A DNA stretch of 21,383 nt from CAYLUN01 sp964386865 (lineage in GTDB: Bacteria; Verrucomicrobiota; Kiritimatiellia; RFP12; UBA1067). Positions 8,697-15,807 of the stretch are shown piece after piece. Positions within the stretch are counted from its first letter, which is position 1, and each line of letters starts with the position of its first letter. Below the pieces are notes generated by a model, which was not told the origin of the DNA, did no database searches, and saw nothing but the letters and a program-made list of their open reading frames with translations. Position numbers and translations under genes: made by a program. The DNA lies in assembly GCA_964386865.1 (NCBI GenBank), contig CAYLUN010000088.1, forward strand, positions 1-21,383. The letters are read 5' to 3'.

Positions 8697-8720
8697 GATT
8701 ACGATCACGATTACGATTAG
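8697..8720. repeat. Hexamer tandem repeat (GATTAC-type, 4 units)
   Basis: Four consecutive 6-bp units are present: GATTAC, GATCAC, GATTAC, GATTAG. They lie directly before interspersed repeat copy B in the intergenic gap downstream of the CPBP gene. Confidence 0.7.
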
Positions 8721-8727
8721 GAGGCGG

Positions 8728-8790
8728 AAGGCTTCGAGCGGCGAGCCCCCGTTGGAGTCCCGCTTGACAGCATCACGCGAATGGCCCACG
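8728..8790. repeat. Interspersed repeat, copy B
   Basis: The block at 8733-8755 matches 5-26 with a single C insertion, followed by a more diverged part ending in a shared GCGAATGGCCCAC-like block. It lies just past the stop of the minus-strand CPBP gene, as copy A lies past the stop of the giant gene. Confidence 0.5.
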
Positions 8791-8800
8791 CGCACAAGGC

Positions 8801-9460
8801 CTATGAGCCCGATAGCGTCCGCTCCAGCAGCCGCGTGGTACCGTGGTAGAGGAAGCGGCCCCAGCCGGTGGTGAAGACGAGTTGGCCGTAGAGCATGTGC
8901 TCGACGTCGGAGGCCAGCAGCGAGCCGGTCTTGCGGTAGGTGCGGCTGATGAAAAGCCCGCCCACGAAGGTCAGCGCCACGGCCCAGACGTTCGCGAACA
9001 CGAGGTGCGCAAGGCTGAAAGCCGCCGCGGACGCCAGCCACGCCGCGCGCTCCGAGCGAAACAAACAGGCGTACCGCGCATAGAAGAGCCCGCGGTAGAG
9101 GATACCCTGCGGGTAAACCGACAGGATCGGGTAGAACACCATCACCAGCCCCCACAGACGCGGATTTGTTTTCGGGAGTTCAAAAAGCTGATCAGGCGCC
9201 ACCACCCAAATGCCGCCCGTCAGCACAGCCGCCGCCACCGCCACGCGCAGCAGCATGTGGAGCGCCTGCGGGCGGGCCAGCGAGAACCCCGCAAACTCCT
9301 TCAATCCCCAGCCGTGACGCACCGCCAAGAACCGCGCCGCGGGATACGCAACCGCCCAGAGAATGGGCAGCACGGGCACGTCCCACCCCAGTCGCCGCGC
9401 CGCCAGCAGCGCTGCCGGCAACGCGACGTAGAGCACGACGAATTCAATCCACAAACGCAC
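8801..9460 (-). CDS. CPBP (CAAX protease/bacteriocin-processing)-family membrane protein, probably without catalytic Glu
   Basis: This 219-residue polytopic membrane protein has hydrophobic segments near residues 5-22, 68-87, 103-117, 142-170 and 189-198. The region YPQGILYRGLFYARY (116-130) aligns with CPBP motif 1, usually EExxxR or QExxxR, but Gly119 stands where the glutamate is expected; Arg123 is kept. FSLAH (F148, H152) matches motif 2, and H188 in VEHMLYG may be the motif 3 histidine. CPBP proteins are intramembrane proteases or protein-interaction factors; loss of the Glu suggests a non-proteolytic role or a diverged active site. The start is GTG at 9460 with AGGAG 8 nt upstream. It begins 90 bp after the NHL lipoprotein gene on the same strand, so the two may be co-transcribed. 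No clear terminator follows. The family is likely; the substrate is unknown. Confidence 0.75.
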   Translation of the reverse strand: MRLWIEFVVLYVALPAALLAARRLGWDVPVLPILWAVAYPAARFLAVRHGWGLKEFAGFSLARPQALHMLLRVAVAAAVLTGGIWVVAPDQLFELPKTNPRLWGLVMVFYPILSVYPQGILYRGLFYARYACLFRSERAAWLASAAAFSLAHLVFANVWAVALTFVGGLFISRTYRKTGSLLASDVEHMLYGQLVFTTGWGRFLYHGTTRLLERTLSGS

Positions 9461-9550
9461 TAACGGTACTCCTAATCATAGTCCTCAACCGGTCGGGACT
9501 GCAGCCCCTGCCTTCCGCGGGCGCCGGCGGGGAGGCGTCCGCACACTCCG

Positions 9551-12500
9551 CTACCGCCCCTTGTCCGGCGCGCCCTTCATCACGCAGTTCCTCACGGCGT
9601 CGGCCACGTACACGTTGCCGGCGCGGTCCACCGCCAGCCCCGTCACCAGCCAGCCCGCGCCGCCCATCGCCAGCTCGCTGCCGCCCAGCTTGCACGCCTG
9701 CCCGCCTAGCGCCACCTTCCAGATCGTGTGCCGCCCGCGGTCGGCCGCGTAGACGTTTCCCGCGCCGTCCACCGCGATGCCGTCCAAGCGCCCGAACGCG
9801 CAGCCGGCTTTCACTGTCGTGACCGCGCCCTCCGCCGACACCTTGCGGATCGCGTTCGCGGTCGCCACGTACCAGCCTCCTCGCCCGTCCGCCGCGACCG
9901 CTGTAGGCTGAGCAAACAAAGCGGCCGAGCCGACGCCGTCGACCGTGCCCTCCAGCCCGGCCCGGCCCGCGCAAACCGTTACCGCGCCGTCCGCCGCCAC
10001 GCGCCGCAACACATGCGCGTTTTGATCCGCGGCCACGATCGTGCCCGCCGCGTCCGCGGCGACGCCAGAAACGAAGCTGGGCGGGGCCGCTTCGCCCGCG
10101 AGTTTCGTCGCCTCGCCTGACGCGCTCACCCGCCACAGCGTCCGGCCGCCGTCGACAACCACAAGGCTCCCCCCGCGCTCCACGGCCAAAGCGACCGGCG
10201 CGCGCAGCGCCGCGCCCGCCCGCGCGACGGTCGTCACCCCGCCGTCCGGCGACACCTTGCGGATCGCCCCCGCGCGGCTGTCCGCCACGAACAGCGCCCC
10301 GTCGGCCGCCAGAGCCAACCCCTGCGGACCGCTCAGCCGGGCCGCCGCACCGCGGCCGTCGTCGACGCCCGGCTGGCCCGGCTGGCCGGCGAAAACTTCC
10401 CACCGGTACGCCGTCTCGCGCTCCGCCGGAACCGCCTGAGCGGACACGGCCGTCCGCCGCGTCGCGAGTGGCCGCACGCTCCGGCTCACGGCGCACGGGA
10501 CGCCCACCGCGATCCGGTTGTTGCACGCGTCGGCCACGTAGAGCGCGCCGTCCGCGCCGAGCGCCAGCCCCGAGGGCTGCGCAAAGCGCGCCGCCACGCC
10601 CAGACCGTCCGTGCACGTCATCGCGTTCGCGAGGCCGCCGAGCGTCGTCACCCCTCCGTCCGGCGCGATCCGCCGGATCAGGTGATTGTCCCGGTCCGCC
10701 ACGTACACATTCCCGGCCTCGTCCGCCTCCAGATCTGACGGGCCGTTGAAACGCGCCACGGAGCCCCGCCCGTCCGCCGAGCCGCGGACCCCCGCGCAGC
10801 CCGCCAGCGTGGTCACCTCCCCGCCCGGCACGATCTTGCGCACCGTGTGGCTCCCGGTGTCCGCCACGTACACGTTGCCCACGGCGTCCACCGCCACGCC
10901 GGACGGGTTGTTGAAAAGCGCCGAGCCGCCCACGCCATCGGCGCGGCCGCTCTTGCCCGCAGCGCCCGCCAGCGTCGTGACCTCGCCTGCGGGAGTCACC
11001 TTGCGTATCGCGTGGTTGGCGCGGTCCGCCACGTACACAGTCCCGGCCTTGTCGCACGCGACATCGCTCGGCCCCGCGAACCGCGCCTGGCCTCTCGCGC
11101 CGTCGGCATAGCCGCTCACGCCGGCCGCCCCGGCCACTGTCGCCACCGCTCCAGCCGGCGTCACTTTGCGCACCGTGTGATTGCCCGCGTCCGCCACGTA
11201 CACGTTGCCAGCCCGGTCGCGCGCCAAGCCCGCGGGCCAGAAGAAGGTCGCGTTCGTCCCCGTCCCGTCCGAGCCGCCCATCGACCAGGCGCGCCCCGCC
11301 AGCGTCGTCACCACGCCGTCGGGAGAAACTCGCCGCAAGGTCTGGCTGAAGTTGTCAGCCACGGTCAGCCAGCCCTGCGCATCCACCGCAAGCCCGGCCG
11401 GACGGTTGAAGCGCGCGACGCCCGCCGCGCCCTCCGTGCTGCCGTGCCGGCTCTCGCACCCCGCCCGCACAGACACCCCGCCTCTGGCCGCGATGACGCG
11501 GATCACCTGGCTCTCGTTGTCCGCCACGACCAGATTCCCGGCCTTGTCGACCGCCACGTCGCGCGGCATCGGGAAGCGCGCGAGGCCGTTCGTCACCGTC
11601 GACACCGAGCCGGCGGGCGACACCTTGCGGATCACCAGGTTGCCCGTGTCCGCGACGAACACGTTGCCCGACGCGTCGACGCAGAGGCCCTGCGGGTTGC
11701 TGAACCGCGCCACGCCGTTCGTGCCGTTCGCGTAGCCCGCGCTGCCCGCGCCGCCGGCCAGCGTCTTGACCGTGCCGTCCGGCGCGACCTTGCGGATCAG
11801 CGCGTTCTCCGTGTCGGCCACATACACGTTGCCCGAGCCGTCCACCGCCACGCCGCGCGGCGCACGGAACTTCGCCGCCGAGCCCTTGCCGTCCGCGAAA
11901 CCGCCCACCGCCGAGCCGTTCTGGATCTCGACCTTGCCCGCCAGCGTGCTGACCGCTCCGGCGGAGGTGATCTTCCGCACGACGTGGTTGTAGGCGTCCG
12001 CCACATACACGTTGCCCGCGCCATCCACCGCCACATCCAGCGGCGAGCGGAAGCGCGCGTCGCGCCCCGTGGCGTCCGCGCTGCCCGGCTCGCCCGCGCG
12101 TCCGGCCAGCGTAGACACCGCGCCGTCCGGCGTCACGCGGCGCACCGTGTGGTTGCCGCTGTCCGCGACGTAAACGACGCCCGCGCCGTCGACCGCAAGC
12201 CCCGACGGCCGGTCGAAGCGGGCCGCGCTGCCGACGCCGTCAGCACCGCCCGGCTCGCCGACGGATCCCGCGAGCGTGGTGACGGCGCCGTCCGGCGCGA
12301 CCTTGCGGATCGCGTAGTTGTAGTAGTCCGCCACGTAGAGGTTGCCGGCCGCGTCGAGCGCCACCGCGCACGGCTGGCAGAACCGCGCCGCCTCGCCCGC
12401 GCCGTCCACGTTTCCCAAACCGCCCGGCAGCCCGGACAACGTCCGCCAGTCGTAGGCCGTCTCGGTCTGCGCCTGCGGCGCCACACAGCCGGACAGCCAC

Positions 12501-12574
12501 GCCGCGGCGGCGGACAGCGCCAGCCCGGCCACGCCCTCGCGGACACACAGAAGCCTCTTGTTGCGACTGTTCAT
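9551..12574 (-). CDS. NHL-repeat beta-propeller lipoprotein (18 repeats)
   Basis: This 1007-residue protein has a lipoprotein signal peptide with lipobox LSGC (lipidated C30), so it should be anchored in a membrane facing outward or the periplasm. Almost all the rest is NHL repeats of about 43-55 residues, with cores such as GNVYVADxxNHTVRKV followed by GxVTTLAG. I count about 18, enough for three six-bladed propellers. The first twelve form one uninterrupted set. A proline/arginine-rich linker (near 10390-10530) then precedes six more, and each set opens with a related ETAYxW segment. NHL propellers usually bind proteins, peptides or glycans; no catalytic residues stand out. It is transcribed divergently from the plus-strand hydrogenase cassette and lies upstream of the CPBP gene. 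The ATG at 12574 has a G-rich GGGGGAG only 2 nt before it, an unusually tight spacing. Confidence 0.85.
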   Translation of the reverse strand: MNSRNKRLLCVREGVAGLALSAAAAWLSGCVAPQAQTETAYDWRTLSGLPGGLGNVDGAGEAARFCQPCAVALDAAGNLYVADYYNYAIRKVAPDGAVTTLAGSVGEPGGADGVGSAARFDRPSGLAVDGAGVVYVADSGNHTVRRVTPDGAVSTLAGRAGEPGSADATGRDARFRSPLDVAVDGAGNVYVADAYNHVVRKITSAGAVSTLAGKVEIQNGSAVGGFADGKGSAAKFRAPRGVAVDGSGNVYVADTENALIRKVAPDGTVKTLAGGAGSAGYANGTNGVARFSNPQGLCVDASGNVFVADTGNLVIRKVSPAGSVSTVTNGLARFPMPRDVAVDKAGNLVVADNESQVIRVIAARGGVSVRAGCESRHGSTEGAAGVARFNRPAGLAVDAQGWLTVADNFSQTLRRVSPDGVVTTLAGRAWSMGGSDGTGTNATFFWPAGLARDRAGNVYVADAGNHTVRKVTPAGAVATVAGAAGVSGYADGARGQARFAGPSDVACDKAGTVYVADRANHAIRKVTPAGEVTTLAGAAGKSGRADGVGGSALFNNPSGVAVDAVGNVYVADTGSHTVRKIVPGGEVTTLAGCAGVRGSADGRGSVARFNGPSDLEADEAGNVYVADRDNHLIRRIAPDGGVTTLGGLANAMTCTDGLGVAARFAQPSGLALGADGALYVADACNNRIAVGVPCAVSRSVRPLATRRTAVSAQAVPAERETAYRWEVFAGQPGQPGVDDGRGAAARLSGPQGLALAADGALFVADSRAGAIRKVSPDGGVTTVARAGAALRAPVALAVERGGSLVVVDGGRTLWRVSASGEATKLAGEAAPPSFVSGVAADAAGTIVAADQNAHVLRRVAADGAVTVCAGRAGLEGTVDGVGSAALFAQPTAVAADGRGGWYVATANAIRKVSAEGAVTTVKAGCAFGRLDGIAVDGAGNVYAADRGRHTIWKVALGGQACKLGGSELAMGGAGWLVTGLAVDRAGNVYVADAVRNCVMKGAPDKGR

Positions 12575-12603
12575 TACTCCCCCATTTCAAATTCAACGCC
12601 TGT

Positions 12604-12633
12604 ATTATCCATCAACGACTGCCACGAGGACAA
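12604..12633 (-). promoter_or_regulatory. Candidate sigma70-type promoter for the NHL lipoprotein gene
   Basis: On the minus strand, TTGTCC (12633-12628) lies 18 bp before GATAAT (12609-12604). They match the -35 and -10 consensus at 4 of 6 and 5 of 6 positions. Transcription would start near 12597, giving a leader of about 20 nt before the ATG at 12574. It was found by eye only. Confidence 0.35.
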
Positions 12634-12694
12634 GTCAATGCGTAACCCTAAGTTTGTCACCTGGCAGCGCCAGCCAATTAATCTGAATAATTCC

Positions 12695-12716
12695 GCTTGC
12701 ATGATCACAAGCAAGC
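12695..12716. repeat. 6-bp inverted repeat in the divergent intergenic region
   Basis: GCTTGC and GCAAGC flank a 10-nt spacer between the divergent NHL and hydrogenase genes. It could be a protein-binding site but is short enough to occur by chance. Confidence 0.25.
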
Positions 12717-12747
12717 CGCTATTGTATTCGACAAATGTGAAGTGTGG

Positions 12748-12779
12748 AGCTTGATGATTCATTACCGGACTGTAATGAA
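12748..12779 (+). promoter_or_regulatory. Conserved promoter/operator-like element upstream of hydrogenase cassette 2
   Basis: AGCTT at 12748 is followed by TTCATTAC (12758-12765), a 6-nt spacer and GTAATGAA (12772-12779), a perfect 8-bp-arm palindrome. The embedded TGTAAT (12771-12776) resembles a -10 box. The block aligns without gaps to 8355-8383, upstream of the other cassette. GTAAT ends 68 nt before the small-subunit ATG. Both cassettes are probably controlled by the same factor. Confidence 0.6.
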
Positions 12780-12844
12780 ATCTGCCTCTGGCGAAGGTTT
12801 TTGTGGGTATCTCTGAAGCTGACAGGTGGTTAAGGAGCAAAGCC

Positions 12845-13822
12845 ATGACGATAAGTCGACGTTCGTTCTTGGAATACTGCGGGCTCAGTGCGGCTTTTCT
12901 AGGCATTGGCTCGAAGCTCGGCCTGCTACAGGAGGTGTTGGCGCAGCCGACGGCGCCGTCCGTGATCTGGCTGCACGGGAGTTCCTGCACGGGCTGCTCG
13001 GTGTCGTTCCTCAACCGCATCGCCGCCACGGCGCCGACCACGGTGGCGGATGTGCTGGTCGGTGCGGTCAACCTGGTCTTCCACGCGACGCTCATGACGC
13101 CCGCGGGTGACGCGGCCGTCTCGGAGCTAAAACGCGTCTACGACAGCGGCAACTACGTGCTCGTGCTCGAAGGCGGCGTGCCGACGGCTTTCCAGGGCGG
13201 CCCCTGCGTGGTCTACAGCCTGAACGGCGTGGAGACCACCTATATGCAGGCGGTGCAGGAGATGTCGGCGCGGGCGCTGGCGATCGTCTGCGTCGGCACC
13301 TGCGCCTCGTTTGGCGGCATCCCCGCCTCAGGCAGCAACCCCACGGGCGTCGTCAGCGTGCACGCCCTCACGGGCCGGCCCACGATCAACATCTCCGGCT
13401 GCCCCGCCAACCCCGACTGGGCCGTGTGGGCGATCGTGCAGCTGCTCACGGGCACCCCCGTCGACCTCGATGCGGACGGCCGCCCCACGGCCCTCTATTC
13501 GAAGCGGCTCTCCGGCGCAGCCGCGCCCGCGCTTGTGCATGACAAGTGCCCGCGCAACAACCTGGTGAACGCCAGCGCGCCGGCCGAGGCGACCTCCGTC
13601 ACCGACTGCGACGGCCGCTGCCTCATCCAGCTGGGCTGCCGCGGCCCGCACACCAAGGCGCGCTGCGACGGCTGCTGGAACATCCTCGCCACCGACCCCA
13701 ACACACCGCCCAACGAGCGCTGGAAACGCAACTGGTGCATCGGCGTGAATGCTCCCTGCCACGGCTGCGTGGAGAAGACCTTCCCCGGGCCCCAGTCGTT
13801 CTTCGAGCCCTACGTGGTGTGA
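12845..13822 (+). CDS. [NiFe]-hydrogenase small subunit with Tat signal, copy 2
   Basis: This 325-residue paralog of the 7286-8269 product differs from it at roughly 42 positions by eye (about 87% identity). The Tat motif SRRSFLEYCG is at residues 4-13, with likely cleavage after VLA (residue 33). All Fe-S ligands are conserved at the same residue numbers: C48/C51/C153/C186, H232/C235/C259/C265 and C274/C298/C305/C308. They again include the extra medial Cys298. There is no C-terminal membrane helix (it ends FFEPYVV). ATG 12845 is chosen over an in-frame upstream start at 12803 because AAGGAG lies 7 nt before it and the Tat motif falls at the N-terminus. It is first in an operon with the large subunit, the protease and a giant secreted protein. 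Confidence 0.95.
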   Translation: MTISRRSFLEYCGLSAAFLGIGSKLGLLQEVLAQPTAPSVIWLHGSSCTGCSVSFLNRIAATAPTTVADVLVGAVNLVFHATLMTPAGDAAVSELKRVYDSGNYVLVLEGGVPTAFQGGPCVVYSLNGVETTYMQAVQEMSARALAIVCVGTCASFGGIPASGSNPTGVVSVHALTGRPTINISGCPANPDWAVWAIVQLLTGTPVDLDADGRPTALYSKRLSGAAAPALVHDKCPRNNLVNASAPAEATSVTDCDGRCLIQLGCRGPHTKARCDGCWNILATDPNTPPNERWKRNWCIGVNAPCHGCVEKTFPGPQSFFEPYVV

Positions 13823-13844
13823 GCCGCTTCAACTGAAAGCGTAT

Positions 13845-13872
13845 ACGCTCAACGCGCAACGCTCAACGCACA
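13845..13872. repeat. 14-bp tandem repeat between small and large subunit genes
   Basis: ACGCTCAACGCGCA is followed at once by ACGCTCAACGCACA, two 14-bp units with one difference. They lie in the 68-bp gap before the large-subunit ribosome-binding site. The other cassette has no equivalent. Confidence 0.6.
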
Positions 13873-13890
13873 ACTCTGAAGGACACTCCT

Positions 13891-15324
13891 ATGCCAACCA
13901 TCGTAGCAGCCATCGACCCCGTCACGCGCATCGAAGGCCACCTCAAGGTGGACGTCGCCATCGACACGGTCGGCGGCGTCCAGCAGGTGACTGACGTGCG
14001 AACCATCGGCACCCTGTTCCGGGCCTTCGAGAAGATCCTTGAAGGGCGCGACCCGCGCGACGCGGCGATCATCACCTCGCGCATCTGCGGCGTCTGCCCG
14101 ACCTCCCACTCGCAGGCCGCCGTGCTGGCGCTGGACGAGGCCGCCGGCATCACGGTGTCCGGCCCGGGGCGCCTCCTGCGCAACCTCGTGCACGGCGCCT
14201 GTTTTCTGGAGTCGCACATCCTGCACTTCTACCTGCTCTCGCTGCCCGACTACATCCACGGCCCCGGCATGCCGCCCTGGACGCCGGGCTTCGAAATGGA
14301 TCGGCGCGTGGACAAGGCCTCGGCCGACCTGCTCCTCGGGCACTACCTGGAGGCGATCACCGTTCGCCGCCGCTGCCACGAGATCGGCGCCCTGTTCGGC
14401 GGCAAGCTGCCCCACACGCCGGGCTACATCGCGGGCGGCTTCACGGCCGTCCCCTTGCAGCCGAACATGGACGCGTTTCTCTCCGGCCTCAACGAGATTA
14501 TCACCTTCATCGAAACCCGCTACCTGCCGGATGTCGACAGGCTTTCAACCCTCTTCAGCGACTACTTCTTCATCGGGCGCGGCTACGGCAACCTGCTCTC
14601 CTACGGCGCCTTCGAGCTGGACAACGCCGGCACGACCCAGCTGTTTCAGGCGGGACGCATCGCCAGCGGCGCGGGCGCCGTGCTGCCGTTCAGCGAAGCG
14701 GCCATCGCCGAAGACGTCACGCGCTCCTGGTACAGCAACGCCGACAACAACCTGCATCCCTCGGCCGGCGAGACCAACGCCCAGTACCCCAAAACCGACG
14801 GCTACTCGTGGCTGAAAGCCCCGCGCTATGGCGGTCTGCCGTACGAGTGCGGCCCGCTGGCCCGCATGTGGATCAACGGCGAGTACACCAACGGCGTGTC
14901 CGCCATGGACCGCATTCGCGCCCGCGCCCTCGAGGCGCGCAAGCTCGCGCTCGCCATGCGCGACTGGCTCGGCGAGCTTATGGCGGGCGACGCCACGGTG
15001 CTCGTCGAGTGGCCCGCGCCGCAGACCGCCACCGGAGTCGGCCTGACCGAGGCCCCGCGCGGCGCGCTCGGGCACTGGCTCAGCATCGCGGACGGTAAGA
15101 TCGCGCGTTACCAGGTTATTACGCCGACGTGTTGGACGATCTCGCCGCGCGACGGCGCGGGACAGCTCGGCCCCCTTGAGAAGGCGCTGGTCGGCACGCC
15201 GGTGGCGAATGCCGCGCACCCCGTGGAGGTGTTGCGCGTGATCCACTCCGTTGATCCCTGCCTCGACTGCGCCACCCACGTCATGCGCGCCGATGAGGCC
15301 GATCGCAAGTGGAGGGACGCATGA
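13891..15324 (+). CDS. [NiFe]-hydrogenase large (catalytic) subunit, copy 2
   Basis: At 477 residues it is identical in length to copy 1 and shares long identical blocks with it. It has DPVTRIEGH near the N-terminus, L1 RICGVCPTSH (C66, C69) and L2 DPCLDCATH (C457, C460). A 14-residue tail (VMRADEADRKWRDA) after His463 should be removed once the Ni-Fe centre is inserted. It binds the active site and pairs with the small subunit encoded 68 bp upstream; it has no signal of its own and should cross the membrane with it. GAAGGA precedes the ATG by 7 nt. Its stop overlaps the start of the maturation protease (ATGA at 15321-15324), indicating translational coupling. Compared with copy 1, changes are scattered and conservative, and the metal ligands are intact, so both copies look functional. 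Confidence 0.95.
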   Translation: MPTIVAAIDPVTRIEGHLKVDVAIDTVGGVQQVTDVRTIGTLFRAFEKILEGRDPRDAAIITSRICGVCPTSHSQAAVLALDEAAGITVSGPGRLLRNLVHGACFLESHILHFYLLSLPDYIHGPGMPPWTPGFEMDRRVDKASADLLLGHYLEAITVRRRCHEIGALFGGKLPHTPGYIAGGFTAVPLQPNMDAFLSGLNEIITFIETRYLPDVDRLSTLFSDYFFIGRGYGNLLSYGAFELDNAGTTQLFQAGRIASGAGAVLPFSEAAIAEDVTRSWYSNADNNLHPSAGETNAQYPKTDGYSWLKAPRYGGLPYECGPLARMWINGEYTNGVSAMDRIRARALEARKLALAMRDWLGELMAGDATVLVEWPAPQTATGVGLTEAPRGALGHWLSIADGKIARYQVITPTCWTISPRDGAGQLGPLEKALVGTPVANAAHPVEVLRVIHSVDPCLDCATHVMRADEADRKWRDA

Positions 15325-15791
15325 GGCCTCGCATCGTCATCCTGGGCGTCGGCAACCTGCTGATGTCCGACGACGCCGTCGGCGTGCACGCCGCACGCGC
15401 CTTGGCCGGCAACCCGCCGTCCGGCGCGGAAGTCGTGGACGCGGGCACCGACGTGCTCTCGACCCTGCCCTTCCTCGAGCGGGCGGACCGGGCGCTGATC
15501 ATCGACGCCCTCCAAGCGGGCGAGGCGCCCGGCACGGTCAGCCAGATGAAGGAGGCGGATCTCGCCGACCTCTCCGGAACGGTGACGGCCCATGCGGTCA
15601 ACATCCTCGCCGCCCGCCACCTCTTCGCACGCGAAGCCGTTTGGCCCGAAATCGCCATCCTGGGCGTCGAGCCGGAGGTGTTGGCCTATGGGATGACCCT
15701 CTCACCCACCGTCGCCGAGGCGCTGCCGCAGGTCGAGCGACGCTGCCGCGAGATCGTCGCCGCCTGGCAAAACGAAACCGCTCACGCATAA
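15321..15791 (+). CDS. Hydrogenase maturation endopeptidase (HyaD/HybD/HoxW family)
   Basis: This 156-residue cytoplasmic protease of family M52 should remove the C-terminal tail of the hydrogenase large subunit after nickel insertion. It opens with ILGVGNLLMSDDAVGVH, the GxGNxLxxDD/E signature. The likely Ni-sensing residues are D17 (or D18), D62 in LIIDAL and H91 in TAHAVN, matching Glu16, Asp62 and His93 of E. coli HybD. GVEPEVLAYGMTLSPTV is the conserved C-terminal segment. The ATG at 15321 overlaps the large-subunit stop by 4 bp and has GGAGG 5 nt upstream; a GTG four codons earlier is possible but less likely. The other cassette lacks this gene, so this enzyme may process both large subunits. 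No other maturation (hyp) genes are in the window. Confidence 0.92.
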   Translation: MRPRIVILGVGNLLMSDDAVGVHAARALAGNPPSGAEVVDAGTDVLSTLPFLERADRALIIDALQAGEAPGTVSQMKEADLADLSGTVTAHAVNILAARHLFAREAVWPEIAILGVEPEVLAYGMTLSPTVAEALPQVERRCREIVAAWQNETAHA

Positions 15792-15807
15792 GAAAAAGCA
15801 GGTCTGC

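Noticed and set aside
8670..9155. Minus-strand frame overlapping the CPBP gene and ending in IVIVIVIS
   Set aside because: It is out of frame with the CPBP protein, and its tail is just the translated GATTAC array.
9600..12450. CRISPR-like array
   Set aside because: The regular repeats are diverged coding NHL repeats of about 150 bp, not short identical repeats with unique spacers.
10847..12754. Plus-strand 635-codon frame opposite the NHL gene
   Set aside because: Its repetitive RHVHVA-type pattern is an antisense echo of the NHL repeats.
12785..12801. Sigma54 promoter (TGGCGAAGG...TTTTTGT)
   Set aside because: The GG is present, but the GC expected 10 nt later is TG, and the other cassette has no equivalent.
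8376..12829. Additional similarity GAAGCTkACmGGTGG near both promoters
   Set aside because: 13 of 15 positions match, but the two sites lie in opposite orientation relative to their operons and at different spacing; possibly chance.
7286..15324. Selenocysteine in the hydrogenases
   Set aside because: Both L2 motifs use TGC codons at the first Cys; no in-frame TGA is present.
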